Notes under the pieces: model-generated
Seen by the model: only the letters and a program-made list of their open reading frames with translations
What the model was told of the DNA's origin: nothing
Database searches by the model: none
Position numbers and translations under genes: made by a program
In this document: in pieces, positions 1-6,561 of the stretch
Numbering within the stretch: the first letter of the stretch is position 1
How the letters are laid out: the number at the start of each line of letters is the position of its first letter
Source: CAYMOV01 sp964392085
Lineage (GTDB): Bacteria; Oederibacteriota; Muellerivitia; Muellerivitales; Muellerivitaceae
Assembly: GCA_964392085.1 (NCBI GenBank)
Contig: CAYMOV010000077.1
Span: forward strand, 1 to 12,378
Length of the DNA: 12,378 nt
Direction: 5' to 3'

Positions 1-1357
1 CCTTGTTCGAATGGGCGACCTTGGACTCGCCCTGGAACACCCGGACGTTCACGGAAGTTTGGCCGTCCTTCACCGTAGTGTACAGTTTGCTCATCTTCGT
101 CGGGACCGTCGTGTTGCGGGGAATGATGGCGCTGAAGGCGCCGCCCATCGTCTCGACGCCCAACGAAAGCGGCGTCACGTCCAAGAGCAGGGCGTCCTTG
201 ATGTTGCCCGTGAGGATCCCCGCTTGGATGGAGGCCCCGAGCGCGACCGCCTCATCGGGGTTGACCTTGGTGTTGGCTTCCTTGCCGAAAAAACGTTTCA
301 CCACTTCCCGAACCTTGGGGGTACGGGTCATCCCCCCCACCAGGATGACGTCATCGACTTCAGCCGGGGAAAGGCCGGCGTCCTTGAGGGCCCGCCGGCA
401 GGGTTCCAAGGTGCGCTCCACCAGGGGAGACACCAAGGCCTCATAATCGGCGCGCGTCAGGGTGTAATTGATGTGAAGGGGTCCCTCCGGGCCCTGGGTG
501 ATGAAGGGCAGGTTGAGGTCGGAGGCCGCCACCGAGGAAAGCTCGCACTTTACTTTTTCGGAGGCTTCCTTCAGGCGTTGGATCGCGACAGGCTGGGCCT
601 TGAGATCCAACCCGTTTTCCGCGGAGAACCTCGCGAGGGCCCAATCCATGATGACCTGGTCGAAGTCGTTCCCCCCCAGGTGGGTGTCCCCGCTGGTGGA
701 AAGGACCCGGTACAGCCCGTTCAGGAGTTCCAGGATCGTGACATCGAAGGTGCCGCCCCCCAGGTCGAAGATGACCACCTTCTGGTTTTTCTTGGAATCC
801 AGGTCATAGGCCAGCGCCGCCGCCGTAGGCTCGTTGATGATCCGTAGGATCTCCAGGCCCGCGATCTTTCCCGCGTCCTTGGTGGCCTGGCGCTGGGAAT
901 CGTTGTAATAGGCCGGAACAGTGACGACGGCGTGGGTGACGGTCTCCCCCAGCTTCTTCTCGACGTCTTGCTTGATCTTTTGGAGGATGATCGCCGAGAT
1001 TTCCTCGGGGGATTTGATCTCCCCCCCGAGCTTCACCCGGATGTCGCCGTTCTCGGCGGCCACGACCTCATAGGGGACGTAGGAAATGTCCTTTTGGACT
1101 TCGGGGTCGTCGAACTTCTTCCCGATGAAACGCTTGATGGAGGACACGGTGCCGTGGGTGTTCAGGACCGCTTGGTGGCTGGCATCCAACCCGACCAACC
1201 AATTTCCCTCGGGGGTCAGGGCCACGATGGAAGGCGTGGTGCGCTCGCCCTCTAGGTTGGGAATGACCTGGGGATCCCCCCCGTTCAGGAACGCCACGCA
1301 GCTGAACGTGGTCCCGAGGTCGATCCCGACCACGAATTTGGGTTGTTCCTTCGCCAT
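1..1357 (-). CDS. dnaK: Molecular chaperone DnaK (Hsp70), C-terminal part outside the window
   Basis: ATP-dependent cytosolic chaperone that binds exposed hydrophobic segments of client proteins. The frame starts with ATG at 1357 and stays open for 452 codons to the window edge, so the end of the substrate-binding domain and the lid are not seen. Visible Hsp70 signatures in order: VGIDLGTT near residue 10 (phosphate loop 1), the KRFIGKKF stretch near 71-78, VTVPAYYNDSQRQATKDAG in the ATPase core, INEPTAAALAYDLD, FDLGGGTFDVTI (phosphate 2), VILVGGMTRTPKV (adenosine site), NPDEAVALGAS, then DVTPLSLGVETMGG opening the peptide-binding domain. The extra segment found in diderm DnaK proteins is present after KRFIGKKF. 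A GGAAAGAAGG Shine-Dalgarno stretch ends about 7 bases before the ATG. The stop codon of the upstream J-domain gene is 1 bp away, so the two are surely co-transcribed. Whether this is the only DnaK of the genome cannot be told here; neither grpE nor a classical dnaJ is adjacent on the visible side. Confidence 0.97.
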   Translation of the reverse strand, partial: MAKEQPKFVVGIDLGTTFSCVAFLNGGDPQVIPNLEGERTTPSIVALTPEGNWLVGLDASHQAVLNTHGTVSSIKRFIGKKFDDPEVQKDISYVPYEVVAAENGDIRVKLGGEIKSPEEISAIILQKIKQDVEKKLGETVTHAVVTVPAYYNDSQRQATKDAGKIAGLEILRIINEPTAAALAYDLDSKKNQKVVIFDLGGGTFDVTILELLNGLYRVLSTSGDTHLGGNDFDQVIMDWALARFSAENGLDLKAQPVAIQRLKEASEKVKCELSSVAASDLNLPFITQGPEGPLHINYTLTRADYEALVSPLVERTLEPCRRALKDAGLSPAEVDDVILVGGMTRTPKVREVVKRFFGKEANTKVNPDEAVALGASIQAGILTGNIKDALLLDVTPLSLGVETMGGAFSAIIPRNTTVPTKMSKLYTTVKDGQTSVNVRVFQGESKVAHSNK

Positions 1358-1358
1358 C

Positions 1359-1928
1359 TCAGGCCTTCTTTCCGTAGACGTAACCCATGGCCATGGAGAG
1401 GACCTTCTTGGCCTCGATGTCCCCCGAGTTTAACTTGATGACGCGCTCGAAGCAGGCGCAGGCGTCCTTGAAATTGCCCTGGTACCCACAAAGGATCCCC
1501 AGGTTGTAATGGGCGTTCGCGAAACCCGGAACGATCTTCAAGGCGCTCAACCATTCATGCTGGGCCTGGTTCCAGTGGTCCTTTTCCTCGAAGAAATACT
1601 TCAGGCCCCGCTGGAAGGCCTCCTCGGCGGCGGTCTCTTCCTTGGACTTCCCGAAGGACAAAAATCCCTTCTTCAGGCCGAACATCTCCCCGGGTTCCTG
1701 CCGGACCTGGTTCCGGACCCGAAAGGTGTACAGGTCTCGTTTGATTGGGTCCGAGAGGACGTTATAAGCCTCCACGATCTCCATGGTGCGTTCAATGGCC
1801 CACTCTTCCCGTCCCGGGTTCCGGTCCGGGTGGAACTCGAAAATGAGGCGTTTATAGGCGTCCTGGAGCTGTCGGGGCTCCACGGGGGGGAAAAGCTGGA
1901 AAATTTCGTAGTAGTTTTTAAGCGCCAT
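1359..1928 (-). CDS. J-domain protein with C-terminal TPR region (Hsp70 co-chaperone)
   Basis: A 189-residue protein that should stimulate the ATPase of its neighbour DnaK and perhaps deliver clients to it. Residues 5-67 form a J-domain (NYYEIFQLFPPVEPRQLQDAYKRL) with the essential HPD tripeptide at 33-35. There is no Gly/Phe-rich linker, zinc-finger domain or DnaJ C-terminal domain, so it is not a classical DnaJ but a class C (type III) J protein. After a lysine-rich linker (about 70-100) the rest resembles tetratricopeptide repeats: one degenerate unit near 100-133 and a clearer one at 134-168 (FANAHYNLGILCGYQGNFKDACACFERVIKLN). No signal peptide or membrane segment is seen, so it is likely cytosolic. 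The ATG at 1928 has no good Shine-Dalgarno sequence (upstream bases CGGCGACCC), but the J-domain begins at once, so no other start fits. An inverted repeat lies just upstream at 1941-1961. The stop is 1 bp before the dnaK start. Confidence 0.88.
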   Translation of the reverse strand: MALKNYYEIFQLFPPVEPRQLQDAYKRLIFEFHPDRNPGREEWAIERTMEIVEAYNVLSDPIKRDLYTFRVRNQVRQEPGEMFGLKKGFLSFGKSKEETAAEEAFQRGLKYFFEEKDHWNQAQHEWLSALKIVPGFANAHYNLGILCGYQGNFKDACACFERVIKLNSGDIEAKKVLSMAMGYVYGKKA

Positions 1929-1940
1929 GGGTCGCCGTTT

Positions 1941-1961
1941 GGGGTTTAACTGATTTACCCC
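1941..1961. repeat. Inverted repeat in the leader of the J protein-dnaK pair
   Basis: GGGGT and ACCCC arms are separated by 11 bases, 13 bp upstream of the ATG at 1928. A second partial pairing (TTTACC/GGTAAA, about 1954-1983) overlaps it. It could be an RNA hairpin that influences translation of the SD-poor J-protein gene, or a protein site. It does not match the CIRCE heat-shock operator (TTAGCACTC-N9-GAGTGCTAA). No convincing promoter or terminator was found in the 81-bp gap between proA and this gene, so it may be read from the obg-proBA transcript. Confidence 0.35.
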
Positions 1962-2009
1962 ATTTTAACGGAAAACGGTAAACCTTGAGGGGCTTTTTTG
2001 GCGCAATTC

Positions 2010-3263
2010 TCAACGGATCTGCCCCTGGCCATTGATCACATACTTGACCGTAGTCAGTTCTTCCAAGCCCATGGGACCCCGGGCATGGAGTTTTTGGGTG
2101 CTGATCCCCACCTCAGCCCCAAACCCGAATTCGGCCCCATCGGTGAACCGGGTGGAGGCGTTGACGTAAACGCAGGCTGCGTCCACCCGCTGTTGGAACG
2201 CCTCGGCGTGGCCCTGGTCGTTGGTGACGATGGCCTCGGAATGTCCCGACCCGTAACGTGCGATATGCTCCAAGGCGGCTTCGAACGAGGGAACCACCTT
2301 GACCGCGAGGATCAGGTCGAGGAATTCCCGGCCCCAATCCTCCGGCTGGGCCGGCGTAGCCCCGGGGATCCGGCGAAGGGTTCCTTTGTCTCCCCGGATC
2401 TCCACACCCTTCCCCGTCATCGCCTGGGCCAATCCCGGCAGGAAGGAGTCCGCCAGTTTCTCATGGACCAAGAGGCACTCCATGGCGTTGCAGACCGCAG
2501 GGTTGGTCGTCTTCGCGTTGACCGTTATGGCCAAGGCCATGGCTTGGTCGGCGGTCTCGTCCACGTAGGTGTGGCAAACCCCCTTGGTCTGGAAAATGAC
2601 CGGCACCCGGGATTGCTCCACGACGGTTTGGATCAACGACTCCCCTCCCCGGGGAATCACCACATCCACTAGGTCCCGCGCCTGGAGCAGGTGCGTGACG
2701 GCTTCCCGATCCGGTTGGTCGATGAACTGCAGGACCTCCGCCGAAATCCCGGCGGAGACGAGCGCGGAGCGCAGGATCGCCACCGTTTCCCGGTTGGTCC
2801 GAAGGGCTTCCTTGCCGCCCCGAAGGATGATCGCGTTGCCGGATTTGAGGCTCAAGGCCGCCACGTCGGAGGTGACATTGGGCCTGGACTCATAAACCAC
2901 CGCCACCACACCCAAGGGGACCCGCGTTTTAGCGATCCTCAGGCCGTTGGGGCGCGTCCAACCGGACAGGATTTTTCCGACGGGGTCCTCCAGGGCCTCC
3001 ACCACGGCGATCCCCTCGGCCATGTCCCGAATCTTCGCCGGGCTGAGCTCAAGGCGCTTCAACATGGGGCCCGGCAACCCGGCATCCCGGGCGGCCTTCA
3101 GGTCCTCGCCGTTGGCTTGGAGCAGTTTCGCCTCGGCTCCCAACAGGCCCTCCCCCATCGCCCTCAACGCCCGGTTCTTCACCAGGGTTGAGGCCAGCGC
3201 CAGGTCCCGCGAGGCCGTTTTGGCCCGCTCGAGCTGTCCGCGCACGTCATCCCGCAGGCTCAT
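2010..3263 (-). CDS. proA: Glutamate-5-semialdehyde dehydrogenase (gamma-glutamyl phosphate reductase)
   Basis: Second enzyme of proline synthesis: NADPH-dependent reduction of L-glutamyl 5-phosphate to glutamate 5-semialdehyde, which cyclises to pyrroline-5-carboxylate. The 417-residue product has the usual family length. It shows the aldehyde-dehydrogenase-like layout: LGVVAVVYESRPNVTSDVAALSLKSGN around 117-143, the NADP-binding ILRGGKEA at 146-153, VIPRGGESL at 202-210, and the catalytic cysteine Cys258 in NAKTTNPAVCNAMECLLVHE. The C-terminal block VYVNASTRFTDGAEFGFGAEVGISTQKLHARGPMGLEELTT (about 365-405) is characteristic of ProA. The ATG at 3263 overlaps the proB stop in an ATGA arrangement and is preceded by GGAGG at good spacing, so the start is secure and translation is probably coupled to proB. 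Direct adjacency to proB supports channelling of the labile glutamyl phosphate. Confidence 0.97.
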   Translation of the reverse strand: MSLRDDVRGQLERAKTASRDLALASTLVKNRALRAMGEGLLGAEAKLLQANGEDLKAARDAGLPGPMLKRLELSPAKIRDMAEGIAVVEALEDPVGKILSGWTRPNGLRIAKTRVPLGVVAVVYESRPNVTSDVAALSLKSGNAIILRGGKEALRTNRETVAILRSALVSAGISAEVLQFIDQPDREAVTHLLQARDLVDVVIPRGGESLIQTVVEQSRVPVIFQTKGVCHTYVDETADQAMALAITVNAKTTNPAVCNAMECLLVHEKLADSFLPGLAQAMTGKGVEIRGDKGTLRRIPGATPAQPEDWGREFLDLILAVKVVPSFEAALEHIARYGSGHSEAIVTNDQGHAEAFQQRVDAACVYVNASTRFTDGAEFGFGAEVGISTQKLHARGPMGLEELTTVKYVINGQGQIR

Positions 3264-4399
3264 AGGTCCTCCATCAACACCAAATGGTCCCGGTGCACCA
3301 GTTCCGGGGCCTTGCGGCCCAAGACTGCCGAGGCCTCGGGGGACTTCAAACCTTTGATGCGGTCGGTCTCAGACGAGGTATAGCCGCAGACTCCCCGGGC
3401 GATCTCACGGCCGGAGGCGTTCTCGATCCGGATGACGTCTCCGGCGTCCCAATGCCCTATCACGGACCTCACCCCGCTGGCCAGGAGGCTCTTCCCCCCT
3501 TCCAATAGCGCCTTTTGGGCGCCCTCATCCACGACCACCCCGGCCTTAGGCTCAGCGCCCCAGGTCAGCCAACGGTCTTGGGCGTGCATCCGCTTGGCGC
3601 CGGCGTGGAAGAACGTCCCCACCTCCTCGCCGTTGAACAGCCTCAAGATTGAGTTTTTCCGGTCCCCGCCCAGGATCACCATGGGATGGCCCGAACGGCA
3701 CATGCGCCTCGCCGTGCGGACCTTGGACGCCATTCCCCCGGTCCCCACCATGCTTTGGGAACCCCCGGCGGCCGCCTCCAGGGAAGCGTCCCATTCGAGG
3801 ACATCCCGGATCAGCAAGGCGTTTCTGTCCTTCCGTGGATCCCGGTCGTACAAGCCGTCCAAATCCGTGAGGATCACCAGCAGGTCGGCGTCCGCCAGGT
3901 GGGTCACCAGGCCCGAGAGGGTGTCATTGTCCCCAAACTTAATCTCTTCGACCGCCACCGTGTCGTTCTCGTTGATGACCGGCACGATTCCGTTCTTGAG
4001 GAGCTCCGCCAGGGTGTTGCGGGCGTTCGCGTACCGGGCCTTATGGGCCAAATCCTCCCGGGTCAAGAGGAGTTGGGCCACCTTCAACCCCCGACGGGCG
4101 AAGGCCTTGTCGTAGGCCTGCATGAGGTTGCTTTGGCCCACCGCGGCCAAAGCCTGGAGTTTGGGGATCTCCTTGGGCTTACGGCTCATTCCCATTTCAT
4201 GGAGCCCAGCGGCGATGGCCCCGGAAGTCACCACCAGGGGGGTGATGCCGCGGTCCGAAAGGACCTTCAATTGGCGGGCCAGGGATCCCAAAAACCTCAT
4301 CCGGAGGCCTTGGGCCGCGGAACCCGTCAAAAGGCTGGACCCGATCTTGATCACCACGCGCTTGACCCCGCGAAGGGCCGCGAGCCGTTTCTGGATCAT
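3260..4399 (-). CDS. proB: Glutamate 5-kinase
   Basis: First committed enzyme of proline synthesis: phosphorylates L-glutamate with ATP to L-glutamyl 5-phosphate, and is usually feedback-inhibited by proline. The chosen product has 379 residues. An amino-acid-kinase domain fills about residues 12-255, with KIGSSLLTG at 18-26, VTSGAIAAG at 57-65, VINENDTV at 141-148, FGDNDTLS at 155-162, TDLDGLYDRDP at 178-188 and GTGGMASKV at 219-227. A C-terminal PUA domain follows at about 285-365, as in long-form bacterial ProB. An ATG 7 codons further upstream (4420) is possible. I prefer 4399 because it makes an ATGA overlap with the obg stop, is preceded by GGAAAGGAAAGG, and puts the KIGSS motif at the usual distance from the N-terminus. 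The gene lies between obg and proA with 4-base overlaps on both sides, which implies a single coupled transcript. Confidence 0.96.
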   Translation of the reverse strand: MIQKRLAALRGVKRVVIKIGSSLLTGSAAQGLRMRFLGSLARQLKVLSDRGITPLVVTSGAIAAGLHEMGMSRKPKEIPKLQALAAVGQSNLMQAYDKAFARRGLKVAQLLLTREDLAHKARYANARNTLAELLKNGIVPVINENDTVAVEEIKFGDNDTLSGLVTHLADADLLVILTDLDGLYDRDPRKDRNALLIRDVLEWDASLEAAAGGSQSMVGTGGMASKVRTARRMCRSGHPMVILGGDRKNSILRLFNGEEVGTFFHAGAKRMHAQDRWLTWGAEPKAGVVVDEGAQKALLEGGKSLLASGVRSVIGHWDAGDVIRIENASGREIARGVCGYTSSETDRIKGLKSPEASAVLGRKAPELVHRDHLVLMEDL

Positions 4400-5697
4400 C
4401 CCGGACCTTTCCTTTCCCACGTCGGTTGGTCCTCCCAGATCAGTTCGTGATCGTCGCAGAGGACCTTGTCCCCGTCCTGGACCCCGCGTTTCTTCAGCTC
4501 GGACAGGACCCCCATCCGGCGCAGGATGTTATGGTAGCGCTCGATCCCTCCGCGGGTCCCGAAGTCGGTCATGGAGGTCCATTTATGGATCTCCGGCCCC
4601 TCGACGAGGTAGACCCCATCCTCGATCCGGATCGAGAACCGAGCCTCGGGACGGTACACCTTGTGCTCTTCCTGGACCACCGGCGCCTTGGGGGCCACCG
4701 GCAGTTCGATGATCTTGGTCCAGGCCATTTCCATGAGTTCGTTCAGGCCCTCCCCCGCCACCGCGGAGATGGCCGCGACCAACCATCCTTTTTTCCGGAG
4801 GCTCTCGACCCATCGTTCGATCTTCGCCCGGTCCGGGCAGGCGTCGAGCTTGGTCAGGACCAGGATCCTCGGAAGCTGTTCAAGGTGTTCCGGGTAACGG
4901 GACAATTCCCGCTCGATGACCTTGATCCCCTTCTCCAATTCGCCCAGGGTGCCCGTTTCGGCCACCTCCACGAGGTGGAGGAGGACCCTGGTCCGCTCCA
5001 GGTGACGGAGGAACTGGAGGCCAAGGCCCTTGCCCTCGCTGGCCCCCTCGATGAGTCCGGGGACGTCCGCGATGACGAAACTTCGTTCACCCGAAAGCTT
5101 GACGACCCCCAATTGGGGTTCCAAGGTGGTGAATGGATAATCGGCGATTTTCGGCCGGGCGGCCGTCACGCGGGACAGCAGGGTGGATTTGCCCGCGTTG
5201 GGGAATCCCACCAGTCCCACATCGGCCAACAGCTTGAGTTCCAGGCGGAGTTCCTTCTTTTCGCCCGGCTCGCCCTTTTCCGCAAGGCGGGGGGCCTGCC
5301 GGGTGGCGGTGGTGAAGGAGGAATTGCCCCGCCCCCCCCGGCCGCCGCGGGCCGCCAAAAACTGCTGACCTTCCTGGGACAGGTCCGCGAGGATCACGCC
5401 GTTCTGGTCCCAGACCACGGTCCCCACGGGAACCTTCACGGTGATGTTCGCGGAGTCCCGGCCATGTTGGTTCTTGCCCCGGCCATGTTCCCCGTGATGG
5501 GCCCGGTAGAGCGGCTGGTAGGAGAAATCCACGAGGGTGCGCGCGTCCGAGGTGGCGACCAGGATCACGTCCCCACCCCGGCCCCCGTCGCCGCCGTCAG
5601 GGCCCCCGAAGGGGATGAATTTCTCGCGGCGGAAACTTAGGCAGCCCTTCCCGCCCGATCCGGCCTCCACCTCTATTTTCGCCTGGTCCACCAACAT
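4396..5697 (-). CDS. obg: Obg/CgtA family GTPase
   Basis: Essential P-loop GTPase that binds the large ribosomal subunit late in assembly and links ribosome maturation to nucleotide status. The 433 residues show the three expected domains. The glycine-rich Obg fold spans residues 1-158, with GGPDGGDGGRGGDV at 31-44 and ARGGRGGRGNSSF at 116-128. The GTPase domain spans about 159-332, with G1 GFPNAGKS at 164-171, switch residues YPFTTLEPQ near 187-195, G3 DVPGL at 211-215, G4 TKLD at 282-285 and G5 SA at 311-312. A C-terminal OCT domain (about 350-423) contains the canonical KWTSMTDFGTRGGIERYHN and GDKVLCDDHELIWED. The ATG at 5697 has AAAGG about 8 bases upstream. The gene follows rplU-rpmA as in many bacteria, but here a strong terminator lies between them, and downstream it is fused by overlap to proB. 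A run of eight G (coding strand) at 5331-5338 encodes part of the glycine-rich loop and is not a frameshift. Confidence 0.97.
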   Translation of the reverse strand: MLVDQAKIEVEAGSGGKGCLSFRREKFIPFGGPDGGDGGRGGDVILVATSDARTLVDFSYQPLYRAHHGEHGRGKNQHGRDSANITVKVPVGTVVWDQNGVILADLSQEGQQFLAARGGRGGRGNSSFTTATRQAPRLAEKGEPGEKKELRLELKLLADVGLVGFPNAGKSTLLSRVTAARPKIADYPFTTLEPQLGVVKLSGERSFVIADVPGLIEGASEGKGLGLQFLRHLERTRVLLHLVEVAETGTLGELEKGIKVIERELSRYPEHLEQLPRILVLTKLDACPDRAKIERWVESLRKKGWLVAAISAVAGEGLNELMEMAWTKIIELPVAPKAPVVQEEHKVYRPEARFSIRIEDGVYLVEGPEIHKWTSMTDFGTRGGIERYHNILRRMGVLSELKKRGVQDGDKVLCDDHELIWEDQPTWERKGPG

Positions 5698-5719
5698 GGA
5701 AATGCCTTTCGTCCTCGGC

Positions 5720-5737
5720 GGCCCGATTCACCGGGCC
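5720..5737 (-). promoter_or_regulatory. Hairpin in the obg leader
   Basis: A perfect 6-bp stem (GGCCCG/CGGGCC, 6-base loop) lies between the rpmA terminator and the obg start, next to a smaller CCCC-GGT-GGGG element at 5738-5745. No -10 or -35 element is visible in this GC-rich 67-bp leader. The hairpin may be a folding element of the read-through transcript; no function is demonstrated by the sequence alone. Confidence 0.3.
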
Positions 5738-5764
5738 CCACCGGGGAGACGACGCCTTGTCCCC

Positions 5765-5798
5765 AAAAACAAAAACCCCGCCCGTTTCCGGGCGGGGT
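5765..5798 (-). terminator. Intrinsic terminator after rpmA
   Basis: On the minus strand a perfect 10-bp GC-rich stem (ACCCCGCCCG with loop GAAA) is followed by TTTTTGTTTTT. It starts 26 bp after the rpmA stop and sits 67 bp before obg. It should end most rplU-rpmA transcripts, and any read-through would feed obg-proB-proA. On the plus strand no U-tract follows, so it is directional. Confidence 0.9.
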
Positions 5799-5824
5799 CG
5801 GTGACGACTCGTGGACGTCCCGGA

Positions 5825-6085
5825 TCAGGCTTCGGACGGGACCACGCTTATTTTCTTCTTTCCGCGTTTTTCCCAACCGAAGGCCACGAGGCCCGACACC
5901 GTGGCGAACAAGGTGTCATCCTTGCCTACCCCCACATTGGTCCCGGGGAGGTAACGCATCCCTCGCTGGCGGACCAGGATGCTCCCGGCCGTGACGAAAT
6001 TCCCCCCGAAGGACTTCAAGCCCAACCGTTGGGAATTGGAATCCCGGCCGTTCTTGGTGGAACCGCCGGCTTTATGCTGACCCAT
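5825..6085 (-). CDS. rpmA: 50S ribosomal protein bL27
   Basis: An 86-residue ribosomal protein whose N-terminal tail reaches the peptidyl-transferase centre of the 50S subunit. The family signature is intact: HKAGGSTKNGRDSNSQRLG at residues 4-22, FGGNFVTAGSILVRQRGMRYLPGTNVGVGKDDTLFATVSG in the middle, and a basic KRGKKKISV end. The product begins MGQHKAGG, so there is no cleavable N-terminal extension of the Firmicutes type. The ATG at 6085 has a GGAGGG Shine-Dalgarno sequence in the 20-bp gap that separates it from rplU, and a strong terminator follows the stop. It is co-transcribed with rplU from the promoter at 6468-6496. Confidence 0.97.
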   Translation of the reverse strand: MGQHKAGGSTKNGRDSNSQRLGLKSFGGNFVTAGSILVRQRGMRYLPGTNVGVGKDDTLFATVSGLVAFGWEKRGKKKISVVPSEA

Positions 6086-6105
6086 GACAACCCTCCAAAA
6101 CCGCT

Positions 6106-6420
6106 TTAGGCGGTCAGAATTTTCTCGATGGTGACCGAGGTGAGCTGCGCGCGGAACCCCTTGGTGCGGGCCCAGTTCTTGCGGCGACGGAATCGATAGA
6201 CCCGGAGCTTGACGCCCTTCCGATGGGCCGCGACGCGGCCTTGGACCTTCGCGCCGGTATTCTGCTTGGCGCCGGCCTTAATTTGGCCGTCCTTTTCCAC
6301 CATGATCACTTCGGAAAACTCGATGGGATCGCCCGGCTTCCCTTCGAACCCATAAACGGTAATGACGTCTCCCTCGGAGACGCGGTACTGGCGGCCCGAG
6401 GCCTTGATGACGGCGTACAT
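6106..6420 (-). CDS. rplU: 50S ribosomal protein bL21
   Basis: A 104-residue 23S rRNA-binding protein of the large subunit. Recognised from MYAVIKASGRQYRVSEGD at the N-terminus, the central VEKDGQIKAG...AKVQGRVAAHRKGVKLRVYRFRRRKNW block and the final TSVTIEKI. An in-frame start nine codons upstream (6447) is possible, but the ATG at 6420 gives the normal family N-terminus and is preceded by GGAGGAAAGTC, a strong Shine-Dalgarno sequence at ideal distance. It is the first gene of the rplU-rpmA unit. A near-consensus promoter lies 48 bp upstream of the ATG and a short leader hairpin lies in between. Confidence 0.97.
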   Translation of the reverse strand: MYAVIKASGRQYRVSEGDVITVYGFEGKPGDPIEFSEVIMVEKDGQIKAGAKQNTGAKVQGRVAAHRKGVKLRVYRFRRRKNWARTKGFRAQLTSVTIEKILTA

Positions 6421-6437
6421 GACTTTCCTCCAGGATG

Positions 6438-6455
6438 GCCCCGGCAAAAAGGGGC
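6438..6455 (-). promoter_or_regulatory. Leader hairpin upstream of rplU
   Basis: GCCCC and GGGGC arms (5 bp) enclose an 8-base loop in the 5' untranslated region, just before the GGAGG of rplU. Autoregulatory L21 leaders are known in some bacteria, but this small stem does not by itself identify one. Confidence 0.3.
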
Positions 6456-6467
6456 TAAAGACGAGGG

Positions 6468-6496
6468 ATTTTAGGGGTGGACCCAGTACTTGTCAA
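6468..6496 (-). promoter_or_regulatory. Sigma-70-type promoter of rplU-rpmA
   Basis: On the minus strand a perfect -35 TTGACA (6496-6491) is followed after exactly 17 bp by a -10 TAAAAT (6473-6468). Transcription should start near 6461, leaving a leader of about 40 bases. This is the best promoter match in the window and fits a highly expressed ribosomal-protein operon. Confidence 0.85.
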
Positions 6497-6561
6497 GCGA
6501 ACCCAAGGCCCTCCTACCCCCGCCCAAGGTACCGAAAAGGGTTGGGGAACCTCGGGTGGGG

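Noticed and set aside
11..847. Open plus-strand frame of 278 codons opposite dnaK
   Set aside because: Antisense shadow of dnaK; the DnaK frame shows unbroken family motifs while this one has none.
1929..2009. CIRCE or other known heat-shock operator before the J protein-dnaK pair
   Set aside because: The inverted repeat present does not match the CIRCE consensus, and no sigma-32-like promoter was seen.
5331..5338. Run of eight identical bases in obg as a phase-variation or frameshift site
   Set aside because: It encodes the conserved glycine-rich Obg loop, and the frame stays intact through all GTPase and OCT motifs.
4426..5640. Open plus-strand frame of 404 codons opposite obg
   Set aside because: It is the antisense shadow of a clearly recognised GTPase gene in GC-rich DNA. 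The product is low-complexity Pro/Gly/Asp/His-rich with no domain.
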